Shown here: positions 38,799 to 47,398 of the stretch, piece after piece
How the letters are laid out: every line of letters starts with the position of its first letter
Position numbering within the stretch: position 1 is the stretch's first letter
Assembly (NCBI RefSeq): GCF_007741495.1
Contig: NZ_CP036262.1
Coordinates: 6,820,001 to 6,884,000, forward strand
Reading direction: 5' to 3'
DNA: 64,000 bases
DNA from: Roseimaritima multifibrata
GTDB lineage: Bacteria > Planctomycetota > Planctomycetia > Pirellulales > Pirellulaceae
Position numbers and translations under genes: made by a program
The notes under the pieces: model-generated
Seen by the model: the letters and a program-made list of their open reading frames with translations, nothing else
Database searches by the model: none
Told to the model about the DNA's origin: nothing

Positions 38799-41700
38799 TT
38801 AGTATCCCATTTTGTTAGCGGGAGGGAACACAATCCCTAGACCGAGGCCGATTGCAAAAATTGCGACACCTAACCAAATTGCCAACAGGGGACTTCGTTG
38901 CTCGATCGGTTCCATTTCCGCCAGCTGGTTCTCGACTTCGTTCATCTCGATCCCTTGAACTTCAGGGGGCGTTTCGCCCGGCTGCAACGCAGATGCTAGA
39001 GCCAGCTGATAAGCCTCCACCGACTGCGGGCTAACCTCGTTCCCTGGAGCAGTAAGGTGTTCCATAAGGAATTCATGGAACGCAGCGTTTCCACAGGTCT
39101 CATAGGAACAGGCTGCCCCATGTTCGGCAACCAATTCAGTGTGCACTTCGGCTAAGTTCCGAAGGACCTCAGGACCGGGAGTCCAGTAACCTTTGCGAGC
39201 CGTTTCCAGCATGACCGCTGCCATATCCTGTAAGGCGTACGGGTTCTTCTCTTCGAAGTATTCTCGCATTTGCAAATCGTGTTTGTCTTCGACATAGACA
39301 CGATAAGTCTCGTCCCACATGTCCTGCCCAATCGCAGCGGGCTGCATTACATTCCAGCCATACATATTGCGAACGGATTCGGTCATTGATGCCGCGGCGC
39401 TAGGCCCTTCACGTTGCAAGCTTTTGATGAACTTAGGATTCCAAAGGGCGGTTCGCGCTTCTTCGCGGATCGCTCCCACGGACGTGGTCACGCGCGCACG
39501 CCCTGGTTGGCGCTGATCGCTGAAGTATCCCACCGGATCTTTGCCGGTCGTTTCTCGCACCGCCAGCGTGATTCCTCCCATGAATTCATAGACATGGTCC
39601 AGCGACAACGGTCCCCATGTATTGGAACTGCGCGAGTGCACGACCGCATCGACACCTTCCATTTGAGCCTCTAGTAGGCCGGGCAAAACCGCCCCCCACC
39701 GCTCGCCATCGCGGTAAACACCCGACATATTCTCTACGTACCTCTGTGCGACCTGGCTACCATCCTCCCAGGTGTCTCCTTTTTCAACCATCCCCAAGAT
39801 CTGGGTGCCGTAACTGCTGTTGGAAGCCGCTCCAAAGACTCGAGCAGTAGCGAAATCCCGAGCTTGTTGGGCGGAGACGCCATTGGACTTCAGAGCCAGT
39901 TCAGTCTGTTCGGTCCCTTCCCGCACGTAGTTCGGCTGCCCGTCGGGGGCGAGCCGACCAACGATTTGGACCGCTTGATCGATCAAGGCAATCCGTGAAG
40001 CCGCCGCATCGCGGAACTGGCCAGAAGTTTGCACCAATACATCGATTCGCGGACGGGCAAGTTGCTCAGCAGGGATCACCTCAACGTCATAGGCGACCCC
40101 CCTTGAGTTCCATACCGGGCGGACGCCCATCAGATACATAATCTGAGCAATGGAGGTTCCTTTGCCGCGAATGAACTCTCCTCCCCACAAGGAAAAGGCA
40201 ACTTGTCGCGGGAATTCACCTTGGTGGGACGCACGATGGGCCGTTAGCATTTCATCGGTTAACTTCACGCCGACACGCCACGCTTCCAATGTCGGCGTCT
40301 GCTCGGCGTTAATCGAGAACAAGTTTCGCCCCGTTGGTACCGAAGCCGGGTTCACCAGGGGATCGCCGCCACTAGATGGAGCGATGAATTCAGCATCCAA
40401 GGCGGCCAAAATTTCACCAAGCTCATGACTGGGCGATGACCGTAGGTTGGACGCGTTCTGCTGAATTGTTTGTATCAATTCAATCAGCCCCTGTTGTGCC
40501 GCCGGTTGCTTGACGACCCATGAACGGAACATGTCTGCGGAAGTCCAATGGGTCACATCTTCTGGCGCTGCAACCGCTTGCTCGGCAGGTTGATCGACCG
40601 GTCCCACTGGACGCTGAGGCTTGCCGCCCGAGTGCCCTTCATTGGGTCCCTCTTTCGCTTCCGCCAAAACAGGGGCCGCTGCAGGAGGTTTGGCAACTTG
40701 AGTGGTCGCTCCCGATATACCATCGGGGCTAGCGGCAGCTTTATCGGCTGGGTGCCCGGTGGCTGAGTGGTTCCTGGCGGCCTTGACAGCGTCGTCGATG
40801 GCGGCCTGTTCCGCTTCTGTGAACAGTTGATCGACGTCTAAGTCCCCTGCCAATACGCTTTGGACAAAATGGTCTGCCAGCTCCGACGAATACTCCTGAT
40901 GGCCGTCGTCGTCCGATTTCCCAATGGCCAGCAACAGTTGATCGATACCTTGCTCCCCCATCATGGCAGTAGCGGTTTGCTGGACCTGCTCTGTCGTCCA
41001 CTCCCTACCAATCACATGCAATCCGTCGGTGACACTTTGCCCCTTCAACTGGTGAATATAGTTATGAACCTCCTCAAGTTCTGATTCGGATAACAACCTC
41101 GTTTGCAATGCTTCCGCATCCAAACCCAAATCCTGCTCCATCTTTAATTCCTTTACCAGATCGGTAACCGACCGCAAAGTTTCTTCGCGGAGCAGTGGAT
41201 CCTCCACCTGTTCCCAATCGTGGATTTTGTCATGCAGCAGCGAGAGATCCCCATACAAGCCTGATTCCATAAAAGGGGGCGTTAGGTGGGAAACGATGAC
41301 GGCATTGGAACGTCGTTTGGCAACCAAAGCCTCCCCGACATTATTGATCACATACGGATAGATGTGAGGAACATCACCGATCAGAATCTGTGGCCAGCAG
41401 TCACGGCTTAAGCAATTCGACTTCCCGTAAGTGAACTCAAGCGAACCATGGGTCCCGAAATGCATGATGGCATCCGCCTGGAAACCGTGACGAGCCCACA
41501 GGTAGGCTCCAAGGTAGAAATGGGGCGCCGCTTGATCCGTCCCGTGGATACTGCTGATCTCGTTTTCGTTGTCCCCACCTCCTCCTACGGTTGGCTGCGG
41601 CATGACAACCACATTGCCAAACTGGATTCGACTGACAACCAAATGGGGCTGCCCATCGACATTGGTCACCATTTTGTCACCCGGCAGATCACCCCACAGT

Positions 41701-43121
41701 TCGATCGATTCCTTCTGCCGCTTGGGCGAAAGTGCCGACCGGAACCAACGGGCATAAGTTTCGGCGGGAATGAGTTCCGGTTCCGCTTCGTCCAGGAACG
41801 TTTCAAATGCACCCAAAGCCCACTGCCCCAGCGTCTTTCCCTTCGTTTGAATCTGCTCGAACAGGGCGTCCGGCGACTCGGGCAATTGATCGCCCAGATC
41901 GTAACCTTCGCGTTCCAGTCGCTTGAGCGTATTCCATAGTGAGGGAGCGACCTCCAAACCTCCAGCCGATAGTGCGGACATCCCTGGCGATTTGTAATAC
42001 ACAATGACCAGTTTTTTATCGGCGTTATCCTTCTTCCGTAATTTCAACCAGTTCAATGCCAGGTTCACCCGTGCATCGATCTGATCATCCATGGGAGTGC
42101 GGACGCTCAGCATCCGCTCATTCGGCTCCATTGAGGAAACCACGATCGGTTCAATGATTCCGTCCAGTTCGGGGGCGGTGATCGACTGCCCCATGAAACC
42201 GCCCTCCATCCCCCGTTCATCTGCAAGCCATTGCTCACGACTTCCACGCAGCGGTAACGCACTGACGATAGGGCAGCCCAACTCTTCAAGAACTTTTTGC
42301 CCCTCCAGGCCACTGCCAAATCGCCCATGCGGGAAGGTCAGGATCAGGTCGGGTTGGATCTCTCGCAGCATCGGAAACAATTCGGTCCTTCCAAACATCG
42401 GATAGACCTTTGCTCCCCCATCCTCAAGGGCCTGCAAGATTTGGTCGACCGGCTTCTGATTCAGACGATCCTGTGGGTCCACGAAACTACCCAACAAGAC
42501 AACTCGGGGCTTGTCGCTTTCTTCCCCAAACCCCCGTTGTGTTTGGAAGGTCTCAAAGGCTTCCAGGCTTTCGAAGACTTTTTGATCAAGGTGAAAAAGC
42601 CCAAACTGCGGGACTTCAACAAGTTCCGGTACCGCAACTTCACGACCGCCCAAATGATGGGCCGCATAGTGAGCCAGCCCGATCAGGTTCTCTTCGCCCC
42701 CGTGACGCATGTAGTCCGCAATCGCTGCTCGATGCGGTTCCGGGACGGACGTCTGCTGGTCCGAGATCGCATTGGTCGCGGTGCGAACATAAAAATGTGT
42801 CCCCGCATCTCGAGCTTTGGAAAGTCTTTCGACCTGTTCGGGCGTTAAGTTCAGACCTTGGCCGCGGACAAAAACGAGATTGTAATTTTTCAAACGCTCC
42901 GAATCGATACCCGAATCATCAAATCGATGGAGCGAGTAGTTCGTCTTCTGGATCGCACTTTCCCAGTTGGCCCAATGAGTATCTGAGAAACCTACCATCG
43001 CAATCCGAAAAGGACGCAAATACTCGTAGTAGGCCCACAGCCCGACTGCAAAGCAGACGCCAAGCAGCGTTAGGGAAACAGCTAATTTTTTGATCATTCC
43101 CAAGTACTTTCTAAATCTCAA
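38799..43121 (-). CDS. Membrane-anchored CobN-like chelatase/dechelatase (HmuS-like)
   Basis: 1440 residues. CobN-family proteins insert cobalt into a corrin ring (aerobic B12 synthesis) or magnesium into protoporphyrin (BchH/ChlH); Bacteroidetes HmuS relatives act on haem. The CobN core is clear, e.g. 'MHFGTHGSLEFTYGKSNCLSRD' at about residue 552, 'SNAVIVSHLTPPFMESGLYGDL', 'SLWGGEFIRGKGTSIAQIMYLMGVRPVW' and 'HSRSSNTWGPLSLDHVYEFMGG'. Unlike soluble CobN it has an N-terminal membrane helix (about 10-32) and a C-terminal one (about 1410-1432), so the core is probably extracytoplasmic. An Ala/Pro/Gly linker (about 785-860) interrupts it. No B12 or chlorophyll genes are nearby. Last gene of the presumed operon. 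Confidence 0.88.
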   Translation of the reverse strand: MRFRKYLGMIKKLAVSLTLLGVCFAVGLWAYYEYLRPFRIAMVGFSDTHWANWESAIQKTNYSLHRFDDSGIDSERLKNYNLVFVRGQGLNLTPEQVERLSKARDAGTHFYVRTATNAISDQQTSVPEPHRAAIADYMRHGGEENLIGLAHYAAHHLGGREVAVPELVEVPQFGLFHLDQKVFESLEAFETFQTQRGFGEESDKPRVVLLGSFVDPQDRLNQKPVDQILQALEDGGAKVYPMFGRTELFPMLREIQPDLILTFPHGRFGSGLEGQKVLEELGCPIVSALPLRGSREQWLADERGMEGGFMGQSITAPELDGIIEPIVVSSMEPNERMLSVRTPMDDQIDARVNLALNWLKLRKKDNADKKLVIVYYKSPGMSALSAGGLEVAPSLWNTLKRLEREGYDLGDQLPESPDALFEQIQTKGKTLGQWALGAFETFLDEAEPELIPAETYARWFRSALSPKRQKESIELWGDLPGDKMVTNVDGQPHLVVSRIQFGNVVVMPQPTVGGGGDNENEISSIHGTDQAAPHFYLGAYLWARHGFQADAIMHFGTHGSLEFTYGKSNCLSRDCWPQILIGDVPHIYPYVINNVGEALVAKRRSNAVIVSHLTPPFMESGLYGDLSLLHDKIHDWEQVEDPLLREETLRSVTDLVKELKMEQDLGLDAEALQTRLLSESELEEVHNYIHQLKGQSVTDGLHVIGREWTTEQVQQTATAMMGEQGIDQLLLAIGKSDDDGHQEYSSELADHFVQSVLAGDLDVDQLFTEAEQAAIDDAVKAARNHSATGHPADKAAASPDGISGATTQVAKPPAAAPVLAEAKEGPNEGHSGGKPQRPVGPVDQPAEQAVAAPEDVTHWTSADMFRSWVVKQPAAQQGLIELIQTIQQNASNLRSSPSHELGEILAALDAEFIAPSSGGDPLVNPASVPTGRNLFSINAEQTPTLEAWRVGVKLTDEMLTAHRASHQGEFPRQVAFSLWGGEFIRGKGTSIAQIMYLMGVRPVWNSRGVAYDVEVIPAEQLARPRIDVLVQTSGQFRDAAASRIALIDQAVQIVGRLAPDGQPNYVREGTEQTELALKSNGVSAQQARDFATARVFGAASNSSYGTQILGMVEKGDTWEDGSQVAQRYVENMSGVYRDGERWGAVLPGLLEAQMEGVDAVVHSRSSNTWGPLSLDHVYEFMGGITLAVRETTGKDPVGYFSDQRQPGRARVTTSVGAIREEARTALWNPKFIKSLQREGPSAAASMTESVRNMYGWNVMQPAAIGQDMWDETYRVYVEDKHDLQMREYFEEKNPYALQDMAAVMLETARKGYWTPGPEVLRNLAEVHTELVAEHGAACSYETCGNAAFHEFLMEHLTAPGNEVSPQSVEAYQLALASALQPGETPPEVQGIEMNEVENQLAEMEPIEQRSPLLAIWLGVAIFAIGLGLGIVFPPANKMGY

Positions 43122-43187
43122 TGTCTGAATCGAGGTTCTCGCCTACCGAACCTGCTGAATGTTCTGTCCAACGTCCGCGTGACGCCC

Positions 43188-43607
43188 CTACTCTTCTGCA
43201 GGGACATAAATGACGCTCCCGTCCGGCAGGCGATAGGCTTCGCCCAACAGTTCTCCCTGCCCTGCTCCCGTCGATTCAGAAGCTTCGTAATGCTTGATCT
43301 CTTCGCCCACTTTGGTCACGATTTCCATGTCCGGTGTTCCGGGGTTGGTGATAATGGTGTAGTCGCTTTCCTTCAGGAGTGCGGGCACCTGCAGGAAGGA
43401 AACCAACGCAACCATCAACGCGACCGCAAACACCATTGCCACATCAAATAGGTTGGCTAACCCGGCAAGCGGGTCATCCTCGGAGTCATCCTGGACCCCC
43501 AAGCCTCGCCTTAACCGGCGGGCTCGTAAATCCTTGAGCGTTAAACCGTCGGCAGCGGGAGGCGTCGAAGGAGACGAGGACAAAAGTTGTGGATTCGCAT
43601 CAGACAT
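43188..43607 (-). CDS. DUF2149 single-pass membrane protein (HmuV-like)
   Basis: 139 residues from ATG 43607, which overlaps the ExbB-like stop by 8 bp. The N-terminal cytoplasmic part is 'LRARRLRRGLGVQDDSEDDP'; one membrane helix (about 58-78, 'DVAMVFAVALMVALVSFL') and a short periplasmic tail with 'SDYTIITNPGTPDMEIV' follow. The layout (short N-terminus, one helix, periplasmic tail) resembles ExbD/TolR, and DUF2149 genes typically accompany an ExbB-like and a CobN-like gene. It probably forms the stator complex with the channel protein upstream. Confidence 0.82.
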   Translation of the reverse strand: MSDANPQLLSSSPSTPPAADGLTLKDLRARRLRRGLGVQDDSEDDPLAGLANLFDVAMVFAVALMVALVSFLQVPALLKESDYTIITNPGTPDMEIVTKVGEEIKHYEASESTGAGQGELLGEAYRLPDGSVIYVPAEE

Positions 43608-44193
43608 AGGTAACCTTTCCGGTTGTCCATCGTTCGGCTGCAAAGTTCAGGAGCGCTGCATCGGATTGATACCAGTGCTTCTTAACCGATACCAACTGCC
43701 CCGCTACGAGGCCGATGAACAATCCCAGAACCGTGGTTGAAAATGCGACAACCAGGTTATCGCTCATCGTCTGAATATCACCAACCGCCAACCCGACAAG
43801 CGCGGGCCCCAGAGGAATCAAAGTCCCCATCAGCCCCAACGCAGGTCCAATCTTGGCGATCCTGCGAAGCCGGTCTAATCTCGCTTGCCATTGCATTTCG
43901 GCTTGCTCAATCAGGTAGGCAATTCGGGGAAGATCTTCACGCGCGGACGTTAGTTCACGAATCCATTGATGCGATTCGCCCCCCTTGCTTGGTTCGGGCC
44001 AGGACGGTGCCGCTTCGCGGATTGCCGTTTCCAGCTCCACCCGGTACGCGGAAGCCTGTTGTCGGCCGAGGAATTCCTGCAAACACCTTCCGCACTGAAT
44101 AAGCACACGCAGCAGCGATAGGAGCAACAGGAACATCACCGGCAACAAAAGGGCATTGGAGAGCACATAAAAGGTTTCTGATATTTGTGTCAT
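43600..44193 (-). CDS. MotA/TolQ/ExbB-type proton channel (HmuU-like)
   Basis: 197 residues from ATG 44193 (a longer frame to 44328 lacks similarity). Three transmembrane helices: near the N-terminus ('SNALLLPVMFLLLLSLLRVL'), and a pair around 'IGPALGLMGTLIPLGPALVGLAVGD' and 'VVAFSTTVLGLFIGLVAGQL'. The segment between them is the signature of TolQ/ExbB channels, which use the proton gradient to drive envelope work. With the DUF2149 and CobN-like genes it makes a conserved trio. Overlaps DUF2149 by 8 bp. Confidence 0.9.
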   Translation of the reverse strand: MTQISETFYVLSNALLLPVMFLLLLSLLRVLIQCGRCLQEFLGRQQASAYRVELETAIREAAPSWPEPSKGGESHQWIRELTSAREDLPRIAYLIEQAEMQWQARLDRLRRIAKIGPALGLMGTLIPLGPALVGLAVGDIQTMSDNLVVAFSTTVLGLFIGLVAGQLVSVKKHWYQSDAALLNFAAERWTTGKVTYV

Positions 44194-44260
44194 CGTCTTA
44201 TTGGGTTGAAATGAACGGTAAGAAAACGCATTTGCGTCCGTTGATTGGCAGTTACTCGTC

Positions 44261-45001
44261 TTAGGGCGACGCCACCAGACGTCGGTTTCGGCGAACTTCC
44301 AGCACGACCCCCGCGGCGATGCAGGCACCGATCACCAGCACGCACGGGAGGAGCGAACGAACGGCTGCATCGGTCGTCGCCTCGGACGGTTCCGTTGGCA
44401 GCGATCGGTCCGCGGTGACCGCCAGAAGAACGAGCACTCCGAGGAGTACGCCAGAAAGCAAATGCACCTGAGACCGACGGTTCGCGGACAGCAGGATAGC
44501 CCCACCACTACAAACGGCCAGTAGCACAACGGCCGTTACACCGACCATCACGCCTCCCCACTCGGGCCTCGCTCCTACCTGCTGCGACAACCACATCTGC
44601 TGTGCCAGCAGGCCTCCCAGCAAAATCGGCAATGGAGGAATGCAGTGCAATACTCCTAACAGCAAACGCCACCGTTCCTGATGCAACGTCGAAACGGATC
44701 GCAGGCCAAGCGAAAAGGAAAAGCCTGTCACCAGAACTTGAATTCCTCCAAGCAACGCCAACGTATTAGGGTTCAATAGTTTCTCGCGGAGGTCAAACGG
44801 CGAAGTCGAATCGGCGATCGGGTTCAGCAGGAACACCGACAACCCAACAACTCCCCACGCGAATGGCAGCAAAAACCACTGTCGTGAAACCGCCAATCCG
44901 GTGGTTTGCCAAACCACGGTCAGGGCGACACAACAGGTCAGCAACGCGGATTCCGAACTGGAAAAGCACGTCTGGCCAAGGGAGGTAAAAAACCACAACA
45001 T
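44261..45001 (-). CDS. Multi-pass membrane protein (HmuT-like, by position)
   Basis: 246 residues with about seven hydrophobic helices, e.g. 'SALLTCCVALTVVWQTTGLA', 'WGGVMVGVTAVVLLAVCSGG', 'VHLLSGVLLGVLVLLAV' and 'CVLVIGACIAAGVVLEV'. I do not recognise the domain. It sits just upstream of the ExbB-like gene, where Bacteroidetes hmu operons encode the inner-membrane protein HmuT. ATG 45001 overlaps the lipoprotein stop as TAATG, so the two are co-translated. Confidence 0.65.
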   Translation of the reverse strand: MLWFFTSLGQTCFSSSESALLTCCVALTVVWQTTGLAVSRQWFLLPFAWGVVGLSVFLLNPIADSTSPFDLREKLLNPNTLALLGGIQVLVTGFSFSLGLRSVSTLHQERWRLLLGVLHCIPPLPILLGGLLAQQMWLSQQVGARPEWGGVMVGVTAVVLLAVCSGGAILLSANRRSQVHLLSGVLLGVLVLLAVTADRSLPTEPSEATTDAAVRSLLPCVLVIGACIAAGVVLEVRRNRRLVASP

Positions 45002-45408
45002 TAAACCGTCCCTTCCGTTTCGATTTCAAGAAAGGGTTCCCCAACACCCTCCACAAGAGGCCCCGCTCGGCTGCCTTTAAATTCAAGCAGAACCCATTGG
45101 CAGGACTGCTCGACCGCCTTGACCCAATAAATTCGCTTCGTTGAACCGTTTACATAGCAAACCGGTTGGCCCCGAAGTCCGGGGTTCTCAGCGACTTGGG
45201 GGCGGGTGGAAAAATAGGCCGCAAGTTGTTGGTCTAACTTTTCGTCCCACACTTGTTTTGTCCAGGCAACCCCTTCAAGCTGCAACTGCTCCGGCATCAC
45301 TACCACCGAGCGAGTCCCCGATGAGCCACTGCAGCCTACCGAGAACAGCACAAGCATGACGCCGAATGAAAGCGGATAGAAGGAACGAACTTTTACTTGT
45401 CGTAACAT
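45001..45408 (-). CDS. Small lipoprotein of the CobN-like operon
   Basis: 135 residues with a lipoprotein signal and lipobox 'LVLFSVGC' (Cys about residue 29). The short mature part has Arg/Gln-rich and acidic segments ('QSCQWVLLEFKGSRAGPLV') and no recognised fold. It follows the pseudopilin gene by 23 bp and shares a TAATG junction with the membrane protein gene. Probably an envelope-facing subunit of the same system. Confidence 0.7.
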   Translation of the reverse strand: MLRQVKVRSFYPLSFGVMLVLFSVGCSGSSGTRSVVVMPEQLQLEGVAWTKQVWDEKLDQQLAAYFSTRPQVAENPGLRGQPVCYVNGSTKRIYWVKAVEQSCQWVLLEFKGSRAGPLVEGVGEPFLEIETEGTV

Positions 45409-45431
45409 CGATGAATACCTGAGGCAGCGGC

Positions 45432-46412
45432 CTAGTTCGGAAAATTACTTAGGACCTGACCATCGTGGCGATTGTGCAGGAGACGCCACGTGTCCAGGTC
45501 AATCGTTTCGGCAACCAACCGTACACTGCCATCCGCCAGGGCGAGATTCACACCGCTTGGATGTTGGCTTCGGGATCCAGATACAGCCTCGCCATGATGC
45601 GAAACATCTGGGACATCGGCGTTCGGCGGAAAGAAGCCGTTAATAAATGTGTGGTATGTAATGTTCCGAATCCATTGCCCCGCGCGCCGCCCTTCATATC
45701 GTGTCGCCGATCGGACAACCAGCGATTCGGCAGTGGCAGCACATGGCCCCCCTCCGCTAACGCGTTTGATCTGCGTGCGGTGGTCGACAAGGCTGGTTGT
45801 GTCATCACCACGCATTCCCAATAGGGTTTCTGCTAATAGGATCGTGTTACTTGTGCCGTCCGTGATGTCCGCAAACCTGACATTCGACCCGCGCCAGAAC
45901 ATCCCATCGGTGTCCGATCGACTGCAGTAGGACAGTCCAACCCCCGGCCCTGCGTTGACCATATAGTTCAAACCCGCCCAGCGAACGTCGCTGTCGTCGT
46001 CGTAGTAAACGCTTCCCGGATCGCTTGGACAAACAAAAACGCTTAAAGCCTGTCCCACCAAGGGCTCCATCCCCGTATTTAGGTCTGGTGCGTTGGCTGC
46101 TCCGGTCAATAGCGGTCGACTGTAGTCGATTAGATCGCCCAGATTGGCTTGTTCGATATAAGGCAACAGTTTCGCTTGGGCGGAGTACCCGTAAAGAGAA
46201 TCGGCCGCCGGATCAGGGAAAGTTTGAAATGTCGATTCGTAGTTGTGGGCCGCAAGGGCTAACTGCTTCAGGTTGTTCGAACACTGCATGCGACGGGCTG
46301 CCTCACGAGCAGCCTGAACTGCGGGCAATAGCAAGCCAACCAAGACGCCGATGATGGCGATAACCACCAATAGTTCGACCAAAGTAAAGGCCATTCGATG
46401 TTTCGTTTTCAT
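45432..46412 (-). CDS. DUF1559 type II pseudopilin-like protein (third copy)
   Basis: 326 residues with the prepilin N-terminus '[20 protein letters not shown]' and DUF1559 C-terminal hallmark 'HPSGVNLALADGSVRLVAET'. It is shorter than, and clearly different from, the 362-residue pair at 24.8 and 27.1 kb, so it is not part of that duplication. Being immediately upstream of a lipoprotein gene repeats the pseudopilin-lipoprotein pairing seen there, and suggests this pair serves the CobN-like system. ATG 46412. Confidence 0.9.
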   Translation of the reverse strand: MKTKHRMAFTLVELLVVIAIIGVLVGLLLPAVQAAREAARRMQCSNNLKQLALAAHNYESTFQTFPDPAADSLYGYSAQAKLLPYIEQANLGDLIDYSRPLLTGAANAPDLNTGMEPLVGQALSVFVCPSDPGSVYYDDDSDVRWAGLNYMVNAGPGVGLSYCSRSDTDGMFWRGSNVRFADITDGTSNTILLAETLLGMRGDDTTSLVDHRTQIKRVSGGGPCAATAESLVVRSATRYEGRRAGQWIRNITYHTFINGFFPPNADVPDVSHHGEAVSGSRSQHPSGVNLALADGSVRLVAETIDLDTWRLLHNRHDGQVLSNFPN

Positions 46413-46659
46413 TTTTCAGCAGAGGGGATTATGGATTGTGGGTCGTCAAATTTTGAATACGGCGTGCGAAACGTCGGGCCCACCGCCAGCAATCTTGGCA
46501 GCGTGCGCACCCGAAGCGCAGACGCGATCGATACTTCACCATTTGGTGAGGTCAAAAGAGACCGAACCAATGGGACGTGCGGATACCTACCCGTCCGCAG
46601 TGCAGGGACGTTTCCCAAACTTGGGCGATGTAGGCGCAGAGGCACCGACGGAAATTAGA

Positions 46660-47097
46660 CTAGAGCCCGAGTGGCGGCCCACGTGCTTGAAAAGCTGAAT
46701 GGGGCATTGGGCTATAAGAAAGGTAAGCCAATGCAACCGCATGCGAGAATCCTTGAAATACCTGCGATTCTTCCAAAACAGGCGGTAAAACAGCCTGCGA
46801 ATAAAACGAACAGATCAAGCATACATCTGTGGATCGCACGTCTTGACGAACGCCCAAAGAAGAAGCGTCGCTAGATTCACCCACTTCAGATGCACTGGCA
46901 CCATGATGGTGTGCGTCACTACACGCGTGCGTTCCCTCCGTCGCTACCGTGTCCGGCACGACGCAATGGGTGACCTCGCCATGATCACTGCAGCACCCAC
47001 CGTTCGCGTGGTTGTGGGAATGCCAAAATGGCCCCAAACCAGCGGGAAGACCGTAGGTAGCTAACAGTAAAAAAGAAATAAAACGATGCGACATCAT
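46660..47097 (-). CDS. His/Cys-rich exported protein, possibly metal-binding
   Basis: 145 residues: a signal-like start ('FISFLLLATYGLPAGLGPF') then a compact His/Cys-rich stretch, 'HSHNHANGGCCSDHGEVTHC' (residues 26-45), and 'HACSDAHHHG' (57-66), followed by a hydrophobic segment ('VCLICSFYSQAVLP') and a further region. Such clusters typically bind Zn, Cu, Co or Fe. It is the first gene behind a consensus-like promoter, 247 bp upstream of the pseudopilin gene. I do not know the family. Metal binding is inference. Confidence 0.65.
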   Translation of the reverse strand: MMSHRFISFLLLATYGLPAGLGPFWHSHNHANGGCCSDHGEVTHCVVPDTVATEGTHACSDAHHHGASASEVGESSDASSLGVRQDVRSTDVCLICSFYSQAVLPPVLEESQVFQGFSHAVALAYLSYSPMPHSAFQARGPPLGL

Positions 47098-47150
47098 CGC
47101 AGCGATTAACCCCGCACATGTTGAAAGAAAGCGCGGTCCGACCGAGAGAA

Positions 47151-47179
47151 AATCTAATCAGGTCCTCTCCCAGTGTCAA
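47151..47179 (-). promoter_or_regulatory. Sigma-70-like promoter for the His-rich/CobN-like gene block
   Basis: On the minus strand TTGACA (47179-47174), a 17-bp spacer and TAGATT (47156-47151) precede the His/Cys-rich gene by about 55 bp. The -35 box is perfect and the -10 box matches 4 of 6. Confidence 0.6.
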
Positions 47180-47398
47180 TCGTTCGTTGAGACTCCTTTC
47201 TTCTTCAGCAGCGATTTAATTTCTTCACTCTCTGGAGGCAGATGCATCGCTTCTGCCCATCGCACCATTATCGCCACGCGATTTGAATACAGCTTTGCAC
47301 TTTCCTACTCGCACCAAACACAATTGGCTTCCAGCTTGTGGAAATACGCGCACGCTTCCTCCGGTACGCGCTGCCTGCCTGCCTGAACGCTGGCGCAG

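Noticed and set aside
42410-43093. Open frame antisense to the CobN-like gene
   Set aside because: A shadow of the strongly supported CobN-like coding strand with no recognisable domain.
46413-46659. Cobalamin riboswitch upstream of the CobN-like operon
   Set aside because: On the minus strand GGTGCC and a later GGGAA are present, but the conserved GGTGaaAaTCC hairpin and GCTG/CCCGC core are missing, so the similarity is too weak.
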